Assembly: GCF_013978595.1 (NCBI RefSeq)
Contig: NZ_JACDTZ010000001.1
Span: 1,116,001-1,180,000, forward strand
Direction of reading: 5' to 3'
Origin: Corynebacterium haematomassiliense
Lineage (GTDB): Bacteria; Actinomycetota; Actinomycetes; Mycobacteriales; Mycobacteriaceae
DNA length: 64,000 nucleotides
Numbering within the stretch: position 1 is the first letter of the stretch; every line of letters begins with the position of its first letter. Positions 1 to 9,072 of this stretch are shown here, one piece after another. Both the position numbers and the translations under genes were made by a program. The notes beneath the pieces are model-generated. The model worked only from the letters and a program-made list of their open reading frames with translations. It searched no databases and had not been told where the DNA came from.

Positions 1-1
1 G

Positions 2-163
2 TCGTCCGTGGTGTGGTGGACGCTGCTCGCCGCCGCGGTGTTCGCCGCGTGGGCGCTGACCCAACGCAGAGAAGATGATGGCTACCGTAGGCCCCATGCA
101 ATTCCCCGATCTTCACACCCTGCAAGCCCGCGGCACGAGGAAGTGGACGCAGTTCAACCCTGA
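2..163 (+). CDS. C-terminal end of an unidentified membrane protein (partial)
   Basis: An open frame enters from the left edge and stops at 161-163. Its first 20 or so residues are strongly hydrophobic ([17 protein letters not shown]), followed by a charged RRE-DD stretch, as in a last transmembrane helix with a cytoplasmic tail. Third codon positions are GC-rich up to about base 62 and then become ordinary, so the part overlapping the next gene is doubtful. The overlap with aecD would be about 68 bases, which is unusual. No family can be named from this fragment. Confidence 0.35.
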   Translation, partial: SSVVWWTLLAAAVFAAWALTQRREDDGYRRPHAIPRSSHPASPRHEEVDAVQP

Positions 164-1217
164 CGTGTTGCCGCTGTTTATCGCGGAGAGCGATTTTCCC
201 ACCGCGCCCGCTGTGAAGCAGGCGATCGTGGAAGCCGCCGAGCGCGAGATGTTCGGCTACACCCCCGCCCCGCACGCGCACCGCCTCGGCGAGGCCGTCT
301 CCGACTTCTACGCGGGCCGCTACGGCTGGCGCCCTGACGCGGACAAAATCTTCCCGGTCGCGGACGTGGTGCGCGGCGTGATGCTGGCCATCCAGTACTT
401 CACCGAGGGCGACGTGGTGGTCCCGGTCCCCGCCTACTTTCCGTTCCTGGATGTGGCGGAGGTTGCTGGCCGCAAGCGTGTTGACGTCAGCTCCGCCGGG
501 GGCCTCGACCTGGCAGAAGTGGAAACCGCGTTCCAAAACGGCGCGGGCAGCATCATCGTGACCAATCCGTTCAACCCGGGCGGCTACGTGTTCACCGAAT
601 CGCAGCTCGACGAGGTCTGCGCGCTGGCCCGCAAGTACAACGCCCGGGTGATCGTGGACGAGATCCACGCCCCGCTGGTCTACGACGGCACCCACGTCTG
701 CGCCGCGGCGAACAACCCGGACGTGTGCATCACGGTCACCGCGACGTCCAAGGCGTGGAACGTCGCGGGGCTGAAGTGCGCGCAGATGATCTTCTCCAAC
801 GACGAGGACGTGCAGACTTGGAACGCGATGTCGGGCGTGGCCAAGGACGGGGTGGGCACCCTGGGCATCGTTGCGGCGGAGGCCTGCTACGACCACGGCC
901 GCGAGTTCTTGGACGAGGAGATCGCGCAGCTCAAGGCCAACCGAGACTGGCTGGTGGAAAACCTGCCGAAGGCGGTGCCGGGCATCGAGATCGAGGTGCC
1001 GGCCGCGACCTACCTGATGTTTTTGAACTTCAAGAACACCAAGCTTGTCGACGAAAGACCCGCCGCGTGGCTGCGCCGCCACGCGAAGGTGGCCATGAAC
1101 GAGGGCGTGGACTTCGGACCCGGCGGCGAGCACCGCGCAAGGCTGAACTTCGCCACCTCGCCGGAGATCCTGGAGGAAGCGGTGCGGCGGATGGGCGGAG
1201 CCGTCGCAAAGCTTTAG
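96..1217 (+). CDS. aecD: Cystathionine beta-lyase / C-S lyase (AecD, MetC-PatB type)
   Basis: PLP-dependent fold-type I enzyme of the PatB/MalY aminotransferase-like class. It cleaves the C-S bond of cystathionine and S-aminoethylcysteine, giving homocysteine or a thiol plus pyruvate and ammonia. The reading matches the corynebacterial AecD pattern throughout: an N-terminus of the MxFPxL type, [17 protein letters not shown] (Asp188, PLP ring N) and TATSKAWN (Lys219, the Schiff-base lysine). In-frame ATGs also exist at 75 and 78. I chose 96 because it gives the N-terminus expected for the family, although no strong ribosome site precedes it. brnQ follows on the same strand, an arrangement known from C. 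glutamicum. Confidence 0.9.
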   Translation: MQFPDLHTLQARGTRKWTQFNPDVLPLFIAESDFPTAPAVKQAIVEAAEREMFGYTPAPHAHRLGEAVSDFYAGRYGWRPDADKIFPVADVVRGVMLAIQYFTEGDVVVPVPAYFPFLDVAEVAGRKRVDVSSAGGLDLAEVETAFQNGAGSIIVTNPFNPGGYVFTESQLDEVCALARKYNARVIVDEIHAPLVYDGTHVCAAANNPDVCITVTATSKAWNVAGLKCAQMIFSNDEDVQTWNAMSGVAKDGVGTLGIVAAEACYDHGREFLDEEIAQLKANRDWLVENLPKAVPGIEIEVPAATYLMFLNFKNTKLVDERPAAWLRRHAKVAMNEGVDFGPGGEHRARLNFATSPEILEEAVRRMGGAVAKL

Positions 1218-1304
1218 CATCCCACTTCATGGAACCCTGTTCCCATCTAGCGGTCGGTTGGTCTAGACTCTAGGGAACTTCAACCCAACTAGAGAGGAAC
1301 GACC

Positions 1305-2735
1305 ATGGGTTCCACAGTGGCATCACAGCCCGAAGGCGGCTCGAAGCGCTCCACCAGCGCGATCGTCGTCACCGGGCTGGCGCTGTTTTCGATGTTCTTC
1401 GGCGCGGGCAACCTCATCTTCCCGCCCATGCTGGCCGTGGAGGCGGGCGACAACTTCTGGCCGGCGCTGTTCGGCTTCCTCACCACCGCATCGCTTTTGC
1501 CGGTGCTGGCCGTGATCGCCATTGCGCTGTCCGGCTCGAACCTCCGCGACCTGGCGCAGCGCGCCGGCTCCATCTTCGGTGTGGTCTTCCCGGTGCTGGC
1601 GTACTTGTCCATCGGCGCGTTCTACGCCCTGCCGCGCACCGGCGCCGTCTCTTTTGAAACGGCGATCACCCCGCTGTTCGGCCTCGAATCCTTTGCCTCG
1701 TCCGCCGTGTTCAACGTGGTGTTCTTCGGCATCGCGCTGGCGCTGTCCTGGAACCCCACCACCATCATGGAGAAGCTGGGCAAGTTCCTCACCCCGGCGC
1801 TTCTGGTGCTGCTGGTCGTGATGATTTCCGTGGCCGCGTTCCGCTGGAGCGCCGAACCGGCCGCGCCGAACGAGCCGTACGACGATGGCCCGCTGACCGC
1901 CGGCTTGCTCGAGGGCTACCTCACCATGGATTCCATCGCCGCGCTGGCGTTTTCCATCGTGGTCATCTCCACCCTGCGCCACCGGGGCTTCAACGAGGGC
2001 AAGGAGCTGGTCGGCGGCACCATCGCAGCGGGTGTCGGCGCAGGCATCATGCTGGGCCTGGTCTACATCGGCTTGGGCCTGATCGGCCGCGTCATGCCGA
2101 ACGCCGGCGAGTTCGACAACGGTGCCGGGCTGCTCGCCGAGGCCGCCAACCTGACGATGGGCGGCGCCGGCCAGGCCGTGTTCTCCGCCATCGTGCTGCT
2201 GGCCTGCCTGACCACCGCGGTGGGCCTGATCACCGCGACCGGCGAGTACTTCTCCGAGCAGTTCCCCGGCTCCTACCACGTCTGGGCCGTCATCTTCGCC
2301 GTGACCTCCATGATCATCGCCACCCAGGGCCTCGAGTTCGTCATGACGATCGCCGCCCCGGTCATCGGCTTCCTCTACCCGCCGGCGATCACCCTGATCG
2401 CCCTGACCCTGATCGAGCCGGCCTTCCGCGCCCGCACCCGCTTCAGCTGGGCGTTCTTCCTGCCGCTGTGGACGGCCGTGGTGTGGTCCGCGATCGAGAC
2501 GTTGATCTCGCTGGAGTGGGGCGCGGATGCCTTGACCCCGATTGTGCAGTGGGCGCCGATGTTCGACGCCGGGCTCGGCTGGGTCGTGCCGGTGGTCATC
2601 GCCTTCGTCATCGGCCTGGTCGTGGACTTTGTCCGCCCCAAGCCCGCCATGATCCCGGGCACGATGGAATCCGTCGAGGGCGAAGACCTCTCGGCGGAGG
2701 GCGACGCTGTCCCCGTCCTGCAAACCAGGGACTAG
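1305..2735 (+). CDS. brnQ: Branched-chain amino acid carrier BrnQ
   Basis: Sodium-coupled symporter for isoleucine, leucine, valine and, in C. glutamicum, methionine (LIVCS family). It has 476 residues and about twelve hydrophobic segments. The family N-terminus is clear: VVTGLALFSMFFGAGNLIFPP, i.e. the GAGNLIFPP motif of helix 1. An AGAGAGGA ribosome site lies just upstream of ATG 1305. A 6-bp inverted repeat (CTCTAG at 1268-1273, CTAGAG at 1289-1294) flanks the leader, and a GTCTAGAC palindrome sits at 1261-1268. These are possible operator elements (Lrp controls brnQ-type exporters and importers in relatives, but I cannot assign the protein). The C-terminal 30 residues are acidic and cytoplasmic. 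Confidence 0.95.
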   Translation: MGSTVASQPEGGSKRSTSAIVVTGLALFSMFFGAGNLIFPPMLAVEAGDNFWPALFGFLTTASLLPVLAVIAIALSGSNLRDLAQRAGSIFGVVFPVLAYLSIGAFYALPRTGAVSFETAITPLFGLESFASSAVFNVVFFGIALALSWNPTTIMEKLGKFLTPALLVLLVVMISVAAFRWSAEPAAPNEPYDDGPLTAGLLEGYLTMDSIAALAFSIVVISTLRHRGFNEGKELVGGTIAAGVGAGIMLGLVYIGLGLIGRVMPNAGEFDNGAGLLAEAANLTMGGAGQAVFSAIVLLACLTTAVGLITATGEYFSEQFPGSYHVWAVIFAVTSMIIATQGLEFVMTIAAPVIGFLYPPAITLIALTLIEPAFRARTRFSWAFFLPLWTAVVWSAIETLISLEWGADALTPIVQWAPMFDAGLGWVVPVVIAFVIGLVVDFVRPKPAMIPGTMESVEGEDLSAEGDAVPVLQTRD

Positions 2736-2748
2736 TACGGTGGGGCGC

Positions 2749-3732
2749 ATGAACGCCCCACTTTCGCTCATCGATTTCTGCACCCGCTACCCCGGCGAAT
2801 CCGTCGGCGAGGCGACGCAGCGCTCCGTGGCCTTCGCCCAGCAGGCGGAGGCCTTAGGTTATTCGCGCATCTGGTACGCGGAGCACCACAACATGTCCAG
2901 CATCGTCTCCTCGTCGCCGGCGGTGCTGATCAGCCACATCGGCGCGAAGACCAGCCGCATCCGCCTCGGTGCGGGCGGCGTGATGCTGCCGAACCACTCC
3001 CCGTACGTCATCGCCGAGCAGTTCGGCATGCTGGAGGAGCTCTACCCCGGCCGCATCGACCTGGGCCTGGGCCGCGCGCCCGGCACCGACCAGCAGACCC
3101 TGGGCCGGGCGCTGCGCCGCGACCCGCGCGCCGCCGAGAACTTCCCGCAGGACGTCCAGGAGCTGCAGGCGTGGCTGTCCAACACCTCGCCGCTGCCGGG
3201 CGTGACCGCCATGCCGGGCTTTAACACCAACGTGCCGCTGATCATCCTGGGCTCGTCCATGTTCGGCGCCTCGTTGGCCGCGCAGCTGGGCCTGCCGTAC
3301 GCGTTCGCCTCCCACTTCGCCCCGCAGCACCTGGAGCAGGCCACCTCCTACTACCGCGAGAACTACCAGCCGTCCGAGCGCCACCCGGAGCCGTACTGTA
3401 TCGCCGCGGTCAACGTCACCGCCGCCGACACCGAGGAGGACGCGAAGCGCCAGACGAAGGTGGTGCACCGCAACCGCGTGCGCGCGTTTATGGGGCGCCA
3501 GGGCAAGCAGCTTTCCGACGACCAGCTGGACACCGTGGTCAACTCGTACCAGGGCCGCCAGATCATCGACATGCTGCGCTACACCGCCGAGGGCACCGGC
3601 GAGCAGGTCGCCGAGTACTTGGAGGCGTTCCGCAAGACTGCCCAGGCCGACGAGCTGATGATCTCGCTGCAGGCCGGCAGCCACGACGAGGTGAGCCGGT
3701 CCATGGAAATCCTCGCCGAAGCCTGGGGTTAA
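2749..3732 (+). CDS. LLM-class flavin-dependent oxidoreductase (luciferase-like monooxygenase)
   Basis: Single TIM-barrel protein of the bacterial luciferase superfamily; substrate unknown. Family hallmarks are LSLIDF at the N-terminus, RIWYAEHHNM (residues about 37-46), SRIRLGAGGVMLPNHSP, the ELYPGRIDLGLGRAPGTD flavin/phosphate loop, and a C-terminal DELMI segment. ATG 2749 was chosen over the in-frame GTG at 2740 because family members start directly before the PLSLIDF strand. It begins 13 bases after brnQ and is probably co-transcribed. No flavin reductase gene is adjacent, so reduced flavin must come from elsewhere. Confidence 0.88.
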   Translation: MNAPLSLIDFCTRYPGESVGEATQRSVAFAQQAEALGYSRIWYAEHHNMSSIVSSSPAVLISHIGAKTSRIRLGAGGVMLPNHSPYVIAEQFGMLEELYPGRIDLGLGRAPGTDQQTLGRALRRDPRAAENFPQDVQELQAWLSNTSPLPGVTAMPGFNTNVPLIILGSSMFGASLAAQLGLPYAFASHFAPQHLEQATSYYRENYQPSERHPEPYCIAAVNVTAADTEEDAKRQTKVVHRNRVRAFMGRQGKQLSDDQLDTVVNSYQGRQIIDMLRYTAEGTGEQVAEYLEAFRKTAQADELMISLQAGSHDEVSRSMEILAEAWG

Positions 3733-3829
3733 TCGGGACAGGCCTCCAACTAATAGGAGTTATTCGTCGGCTGGTTTAGTATCGGGGGACGTTACATTCC
3801 CGGTTGTCTAAGAAGGACGTGATCCCGCA

Positions 3830-4609
3830 ATGGCGCAACTGCCTACCGGCCCACTCCGCCGCCCGCAGCAGCACGAGGAGATCGCGGACTACCTGCGTGA
3901 TGAGATCTTCGCGGGCCACATTCCGGCCGGCGAGTCGCTGCCCAGCGAGGTGGAACTGTGCGAGCAGTTCAACACCTCCCGCGGGCCAGTGCGCCAGGCT
4001 GTGGCCACCCTGCGCGCCGAGGGCCTGCTGTCCTCCGGCCGCGGCCGCCGCTCCCTGGTGCTGTCGAACACGCGCACCGAGACGTTCGAGGAGATCCTGT
4101 CCAACACCTCCTGGATCTTCCGCATGGGCAAGGACCCGAGCGAGGACATGGAGCAGTTCGGCCTGGACACCGCCAGCGAGGAGCTGGCAGAGTGCATGCG
4201 CATCACCCCCGGCGACGAGATCTTCGTTGTCCGCCGCGTGCGCAGCGCCGACGGCGAGCCCATGGTGATTGAGCAGATGGCGTTTCTGCCGGTGCTCTCG
4301 GAGGTCATCGAATCCGTGGACACCTCCGAGCAGTCCATCCACCGCGAGCTCATCCGCGCGGGCGCGGACTTCAACAACATCTCCCGCGCCTTCACCATCG
4401 AGCAGGCGGACGCCGACGTCGCCGGCAAGCTGGGCATCGCCGAAGGCGCCCCGGTGCTGCGCGTGAAGATCAAAGCGTTGACGCACAACGGCGACGTGCT
4501 CGAGGCCGCGGTGCACACCTTCCGCGTGGACAAGCTGTCCTTCGGTCTGAACAACGTGCGCGGGCACTCATCCCCGCTGTGGTTCCAGGCGGAATCAGAG
4601 ATCCGCTAA
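3830..4609 (+). CDS. GntR-family transcriptional regulator (HutC/UTRA subfamily)
   Basis: Cytoplasmic repressor-type protein of 259 residues. An N-terminal winged helix (about residues 14-80) carries PSEVELCEQFNTSRGPVRQAVATLRAEGLL, the typical GntR recognition helix. It is followed by a UTRA ligand-binding domain (about 95-250). ATG 3830 is preceded by AAGAAGGA. The gene lies just upstream of, and on the same strand as, an ABC importer plus ribokinase (4621-9969), which it most likely controls in response to the imported substrate. The leader 3733-3829 contains the interrupted palindrome CTCC-N8-GGAG near 3747-3762, a possible autoregulatory operator. The inducer cannot be read from sequence. 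Confidence 0.88.
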   Translation: MAQLPTGPLRRPQQHEEIADYLRDEIFAGHIPAGESLPSEVELCEQFNTSRGPVRQAVATLRAEGLLSSGRGRRSLVLSNTRTETFEEILSNTSWIFRMGKDPSEDMEQFGLDTASEELAECMRITPGDEIFVVRRVRSADGEPMVIEQMAFLPVLSEVIESVDTSEQSIHRELIRAGADFNNISRAFTIEQADADVAGKLGIAEGAPVLRVKIKALTHNGDVLEAAVHTFRVDKLSFGLNNVRGHSSPLWFQAESEIR

Positions 4610-4620
4610 CCTCTTCATAC

Positions 4621-6048
4621 ATGCATGCAAGGAGTCTGGTGGCCGCCGTCGCCTTGGCCCTCCCCCTGGCCGCCTGCGGTGATGCCGCGCCGCGCGACAA
4701 CGTGGTCGTGGCCGCCTCCGGCGCACCGGCCGGGCTGGATTTCACCACCACCGGCGGCGCGGCCGCGCCCCAGGCGCTCGTGGGCAATGTCTACGAAACG
4801 CTCGTGCGTATCGACGCCTCCGGTGCCCCCGTGCCCCACCTCGCCGAACGTGTGGAGCGCGATGGCGGCACGTTCACCTTCCACCTGCGCGACGGCGTCA
4901 CCTTCGCCGACGGCAAACCGTTTACTGCGGACGATGCCGCGTTTTCCATCCACTACGTGCAAAACGAGTGGACCAACGGGCTGAAGGCCCAGATGGATCC
5001 GGTCACAGGCGTCGAGGTGGTTAACGAGCGGACGCTGCGCGTGACCGTCGAGGGCGGGACCGCTGCCGAGGACGCGTGGCTGTGGTCCATGGGCACCCTG
5101 ACGGGGGCGATGATGACACCGGCAGGCGTCGACAAGCTTGCGACCGCTCCCCTGGGCACCGGGCCGTACACCGTGAAACGCTTCGACGTGGGCGAGGCCA
5201 TCGAGTTCGACGCGCGCGAGGACTACTGGGGCGGCGACGTCGCGCGCGACGGGCTGATCCGCTACTTCGACGACCCGGTCTCCGCCGTCAACGCCTTGCG
5301 CGTGGGCGATGCGGACGTGGTGTGGGGCATGCAGGCGCCGCAGCTGATCGACACGCTGCCCGAGGACATCCGCGTCGAGGTGGGCACCACCAACGGCGAG
5401 GTGCTGCTGTCCATGAACAACACCCGCGCGCCTTTCGACGACCCGAACGTGCGCCGCGCCGTGGCGTACGCGGTGGACCGGGCGGCGGTCAACGAGGTGG
5501 TCTACAACGGCCTGGCCACCGACACCGGCGGCGCGCCCGTGCCCCCGACGGACCCCTGGTACCCGGGCCGCGACTTCTACCCCTTCGATCCGGACAAGGC
5601 GCGCGAGCTGCTCGCCGGGCGCACCCCCGAGATCACCATCACCGTGCCCAACCGGCCCTACGCCCAGGAAGCGAGCGAGCTGTTGTACTCGCAGCTTCGA
5701 GACGTCGGCTTCCGCGTGCGCCTCGAGACCGTCGAATTCCCCGCGGTCTGGCTCAACCAAGTGCTAAAGGGCCACGACTACCAGGCCTCGCTGGTGGCCC
5801 ACGTGGAGCCGCGCGACGTGCCCATGCTCTTTGGCAACCCGGACTACTACCTGGGCTACGACAACGCGGTGGTGCGCGAGCGCATCGCCGCCGGCGACAT
5901 GGCCGGCGCGGTCGAGCAGATCATGGACGACGCCGCCGCGCTGACTCTGGCCAACGCCCCGAACATCGTGCTCTACGCCCCCGGGGTCTCCGGCCTGGAC
6001 CCGAACGTGGTCACCGACTCGCTGCCGCTGAACGAGGTGGAGAAATGA
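4621..6048 (+). CDS. ABC transporter substrate-binding lipoprotein, family 5 (DppA/OppA type)
   Basis: Extracytoplasmic binding protein of the peptide/nickel/opine class. The N-terminus is a lipoprotein signal with lipobox LAAC, acylated Cys19. The mature part has the SBP_bac_5 features: an N-terminal VVVAASGAPAGLD strand, LRDGVTFADGKPFTADD (the family signature) and later AYAVDRAAVNEVVYNG. ATG 4621 is used because it starts exactly at the signal peptide; an in-frame upstream start at 4579 would put a polar extension before it. It lies 11 bases after the GntR stop and overlaps the next permease by an ATGA junction. Ligand unknown; the ribokinase downstream hints at a pentose-containing compound rather than a plain peptide. 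Confidence 0.88.
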   Translation: MHARSLVAAVALALPLAACGDAAPRDNVVVAASGAPAGLDFTTTGGAAAPQALVGNVYETLVRIDASGAPVPHLAERVERDGGTFTFHLRDGVTFADGKPFTADDAAFSIHYVQNEWTNGLKAQMDPVTGVEVVNERTLRVTVEGGTAAEDAWLWSMGTLTGAMMTPAGVDKLATAPLGTGPYTVKRFDVGEAIEFDAREDYWGGDVARDGLIRYFDDPVSAVNALRVGDADVVWGMQAPQLIDTLPEDIRVEVGTTNGEVLLSMNNTRAPFDDPNVRRAVAYAVDRAAVNEVVYNGLATDTGGAPVPPTDPWYPGRDFYPFDPDKARELLAGRTPEITITVPNRPYAQEASELLYSQLRDVGFRVRLETVEFPAVWLNQVLKGHDYQASLVAHVEPRDVPMLFGNPDYYLGYDNAVVRERIAAGDMAGAVEQIMDDAAALTLANAPNIVLYAPGVSGLDPNVVTDSLPLNEVEK

Positions 6049-6968
6049 TCCGCACGCTGGCAAAACACATCCTGCGCTTCGTGCTGCTGCTCGCCGCGGC
6101 CAGCGTGGTCATCTTCACCCTGCTGCGCGCCGTGCCCGGCGACCCGGCGCGCGTGGCGCTGGGGGTCTCGGCCACCGAGGAGGCCGTCGCGGAGCTGTCG
6201 GCGCGCCTCGGGCTGGACCAGCCGCTGCCGGTGCAGTACATCGACTGGGTTTCGGGCCTTCTCACCGGCGACTTCGGCATCTCCATGTCCTCCGGCAAAG
6301 ACATCACCGACACGGTGATCGAGCGCGCCGGGGTCTCGCTCACGCTCACCCTTGTGGCGATGGCGGTGTCGCTCGCCGTCGCGGTGCCGGTGGGCGTGTA
6401 CCTGGCGCGGCGCACCCACTCCCCCGACGGCGCGGTCGTCGGGGCGCTGTCGCAGGTGGGCATCATCGTGCCGTCGTTTCTGGTCGGCATCGCGCTGGTC
6501 GCGCTGTTTTCGGTGCGCCTGGGCTGGCTGCCGGCCAACGGCTGGGGCACGCCGGCGCACGCGGTGCTGCCGGTGGCCTCGCTCGCGCTCGTGCAGGCCT
6601 CGATCCTCACGCGCTACGTCGCAGCCTCGGTGCGCGAGGAGATGGGCAAAGATTATGTGAGGACGGGCAGGGCCCTTGGTGCGTCGATAGGCAATGTGCT
6701 GTTCACCTCGGCGCTTCGAAACGCCGCGCTGCCGGTGATCACGGTCGTCGGCGTGCAGCTCGCGTCGCTGGTGGTGGGCGCCGTGGTGATCGAGCGGGTG
6801 TTCACGATTCCGGGTCTGGGCACCATGCTTCTCGACGCTGTGGGCAACCGCGACCTGGCCACCGTGCAGACCGTGATGATGGTCATCGTGGCGTTCACCC
6901 TGGTGGTGAACCTGATCGTGGACCTGACCTACACGGTTGTGGACCCGCGGATTCGGAGGCAGGCATGA
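6045..6968 (+). CDS. ABC transporter permease, DppB type
   Basis: Inner-membrane subunit with about six helices, 307 residues. The N-terminus (ILRFVLLLAAASVVIFTLLRAVPGDPAR) is the standard DppB/OppB opening. The EAA loop that contacts the ATPase reads EMGKDYVRTGRALGAS near residue 200. ATG 6045 overlaps the stop of the binding-protein gene (ATGA), indicating translational coupling, and the last codons overlap the start of the next permease. The open frame extends far upstream through the binding-protein gene, but that part is only an alternative reading of high-GC coding DNA. Confidence 0.9.
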   Translation: MIRTLAKHILRFVLLLAAASVVIFTLLRAVPGDPARVALGVSATEEAVAELSARLGLDQPLPVQYIDWVSGLLTGDFGISMSSGKDITDTVIERAGVSLTLTLVAMAVSLAVAVPVGVYLARRTHSPDGAVVGALSQVGIIVPSFLVGIALVALFSVRLGWLPANGWGTPAHAVLPVASLALVQASILTRYVAASVREEMGKDYVRTGRALGASIGNVLFTSALRNAALPVITVVGVQLASLVVGAVVIERVFTIPGLGTMLLDAVGNRDLATVQTVMMVIVAFTLVVNLIVDLTYTVVDPRIRRQA

Positions 6969-7744
6969 GCTGGCAGCGCAAAGTTGGCGCGGTAATCGTC
7001 GCGCTGGTGGCCGTCGCGGCGCTGCTGTCGCTCGTGTGGACGCCGTACGACCCGCTGCAGACGGAAGTCGCCGCTCGGTTGCAAGGTAGTTCCGCGTCGC
7101 ACTGGATGGGCACCGACCAGTTCGGCCGCGACATTCTCTCGCGCGTGATGGACGGCGCGCGGCTAACGCTGACCGTGGCCGTGGGTGCGGTCGCGCTGTC
7201 CGGGCTTGTCGGCGTGCCGCTGGGGATCTGGGCCGGGATGCGGCGGTCTGCCTCGCGCGTGGTCATGGCCGGCGCGGACCTGCTGCTGGCCTTCCCCGCG
7301 CTGCTTTTGGCCATCGTGTTCACCGCCGTGTTCGGCGCCTCCATCTGGATTGTGGTGCTGGCCATCGGCATCGCCGGCATCCCCGCCTTCGTGCGCGTGG
7401 CCCGCGCCGGGACCATGCAAGTCATGCAGCACGACTACATCCTGGCCGCGCGCATCGCCAAGGTGTCCGGGCCTTTGATCGCGTGGCGGCACGTGCTGCC
7501 GAACATCTGGCCGCTCGTGCTCACCCAGGTCTCCGTCGCGGTCGCCCTGGCCATCCTGGCGGAGGCCGGCCTGTCGTTTCTGGGCCTCGGCGCGCCCGCG
7601 CCCTACGCCTCCTGGGGCCGCATGCTGCAGGCCTCCCAGCCGTATTTGGCCACCTCCCCCCACCTGGCGCTGTGGCCGGGTGCGGCAATCGCGCTGACCG
7701 TGCTGGGCTTCAATCTTCTGGGACACGCTGATGATCGACGTTAA
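6965..7744 (+). CDS. ABC transporter permease, DppC type
   Basis: Second membrane subunit (259 residues). Typical DppC features are an N-terminal helix, HWMGTDQFGRDILSRVMDGARLTLTVA, and an EAA loop MQHDYILAARIAKVSGPLIAWRHVLPNIWP. It overlaps the upstream permease by an ATGA junction and the downstream ATPase gene by 14 bases (7731-7744). The C-terminus is short: the reading ends LGHADDRR immediately after the last helix, probably because the ATPase start has been packed into the gene end. Confidence 0.9.
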   Translation: MSWQRKVGAVIVALVAVAALLSLVWTPYDPLQTEVAARLQGSSASHWMGTDQFGRDILSRVMDGARLTLTVAVGAVALSGLVGVPLGIWAGMRRSASRVVMAGADLLLAFPALLLAIVFTAVFGASIWIVVLAIGIAGIPAFVRVARAGTMQVMQHDYILAARIAKVSGPLIAWRHVLPNIWPLVLTQVSVAVALAILAEAGLSFLGLGAPAPYASWGRMLQASQPYLATSPHLALWPGAAIALTVLGFNLLGHADDRR

Positions 7745-9062
7745 ACACTTATCCATCCCCGGCATCCTCGACGACATCACCTTTTCCGTCGCGCCGGGCG
7801 AGCGCGTGGGCATCATCGGCGAGTCCGGCTCCGGCAAGTCCGTCACCGCACTGTCCATCATGGGTTTGACCGACCTGCCGGCGGAGGGCTCCATCACCGT
7901 CGACGGCACCGAGATGGTGGGCACCCCGGACCGCGTGCGCCGGCGCGTGCGCGGCAGGAAAGTCGCGATGGTGTTCCAGGAGCCGATGACGGCGCTGGAT
8001 CCGCTGAAGAAGATCGGCAAACTCGTCTCCCGCGAGCTGTTGCGCGAAGTCGGCGTGGACCGGCCGGGCGCCTACCCGCACGAGCTGTCCGGCGGGCAGC
8101 GCCAGCGCGTGCTCGTCGCGCTGGCCCTGTCGCAAAACCCGGACGCGCTGATTTGCGACGAGCCCACCACCGCCCTCGATGCCATCGTGCAGGCGGAGAT
8201 CCTGGAGCTTCTCGACCGCCTCGTGCGCGAACGCGGCATGGCGCTGCTGTTCATCTCCCACGACCTCGCCGTGGTGCGCCGCATGACCGACCGTGTGCTC
8301 GTGTTCAAGGGCGGGCGCATGATGGCGCCGGACTCGGACTACGCCAAGGCGCTTGCCGCCGCTGCGGTGCCCGGCCCGCCCGCCGAGCCCGTCGCGCTCG
8401 GGGAACCGGTGGTCGCACTCGACGGCGTCTCGCTGCGGCGCGGGCACACCCTGGCCGTCGACGACGTCACCCTGACCGTGCGCGCCGGCGAGCGCCTCGC
8501 CATCGTGGGCGGGTCCGGCTCCGGCAAGACGTCGCTTTTGCACCTCATCGCGGGCCTGCGCGAGCCGACCGCCGGCACCGTCAACGTTGCGGGCGACGTG
8601 CAGATGGTCTTCCAGGACCCGTACTCGTCGCTGGATCCGCGGATGGCCGTGAGGACGTCGATACGCGAGGCAGGCGTCGATACCGCGCGCGCCGACGACG
8701 TGCTCGCGCGCGTGGGGCTGGAGGGCACCGGCGACCGTACACCGCGGCAGTTTTCCGGCGGGCAGCGCCAGCGCATCTCGATCGCGCGCGCCGCGGCACC
8801 GCGCCCGAGCATTTTGCTTGCCGACGAGCCCGTCTCCGCCCTCGACGCCACCATCCAGGACCATGTGCTGGATCTGCTGCGCGATACCGTCGGCAAGCAC
8901 ACGCTCGTTTTTGTCACCCACGACCTGAGGGTCGCGCGCGAGCTGTGCCCCACCGTGGCGGTGATGCGGCACGGGCGCATCGTCGAGCACGGCGCGACCG
9001 AGGAGATCTGGGCGGCGCCGCAGCACCCGTACACGCGCGAGCTGCTCGACGCTGTGCTGTAG
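7731..9062 (+). CDS. ABC transporter ATP-binding protein with two fused ATPase domains (DppD-DppF type)
   Basis: One 443-residue chain carries both nucleotide-binding domains. Domain 1 has Walker A GESGSGKS (30-37), signature LSGGQRQR and Walker B LICDEPTTALD. Domain 2 has GGSGSGKT, signature FSGGQRQR and Walker B ILLADEPVSALD. The Q-loops and H-switches (ISHDLAVV, VTHDLRVA) are intact, so both sites look competent. Each domain is compact (about 215 residues), without the usual long oligopeptide C-terminal extensions of DppD/DppF. It powers import through the 6045-7744 permeases. Confidence 0.92.
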   Translation: MIDVKHLSIPGILDDITFSVAPGERVGIIGESGSGKSVTALSIMGLTDLPAEGSITVDGTEMVGTPDRVRRRVRGRKVAMVFQEPMTALDPLKKIGKLVSRELLREVGVDRPGAYPHELSGGQRQRVLVALALSQNPDALICDEPTTALDAIVQAEILELLDRLVRERGMALLFISHDLAVVRRMTDRVLVFKGGRMMAPDSDYAKALAAAAVPGPPAEPVALGEPVVALDGVSLRRGHTLAVDDVTLTVRAGERLAIVGGSGSGKTSLLHLIAGLREPTAGTVNVAGDVQMVFQDPYSSLDPRMAVRTSIREAGVDTARADDVLARVGLEGTGDRTPRQFSGGQRQRISIARAAAPRPSILLADEPVSALDATIQDHVLDLLRDTVGKHTLVFVTHDLRVARELCPTVAVMRHGRIVEHGATEEIWAAPQHPYTRELLDAVL

Positions 9063-9072
9063 ATTGACGGCC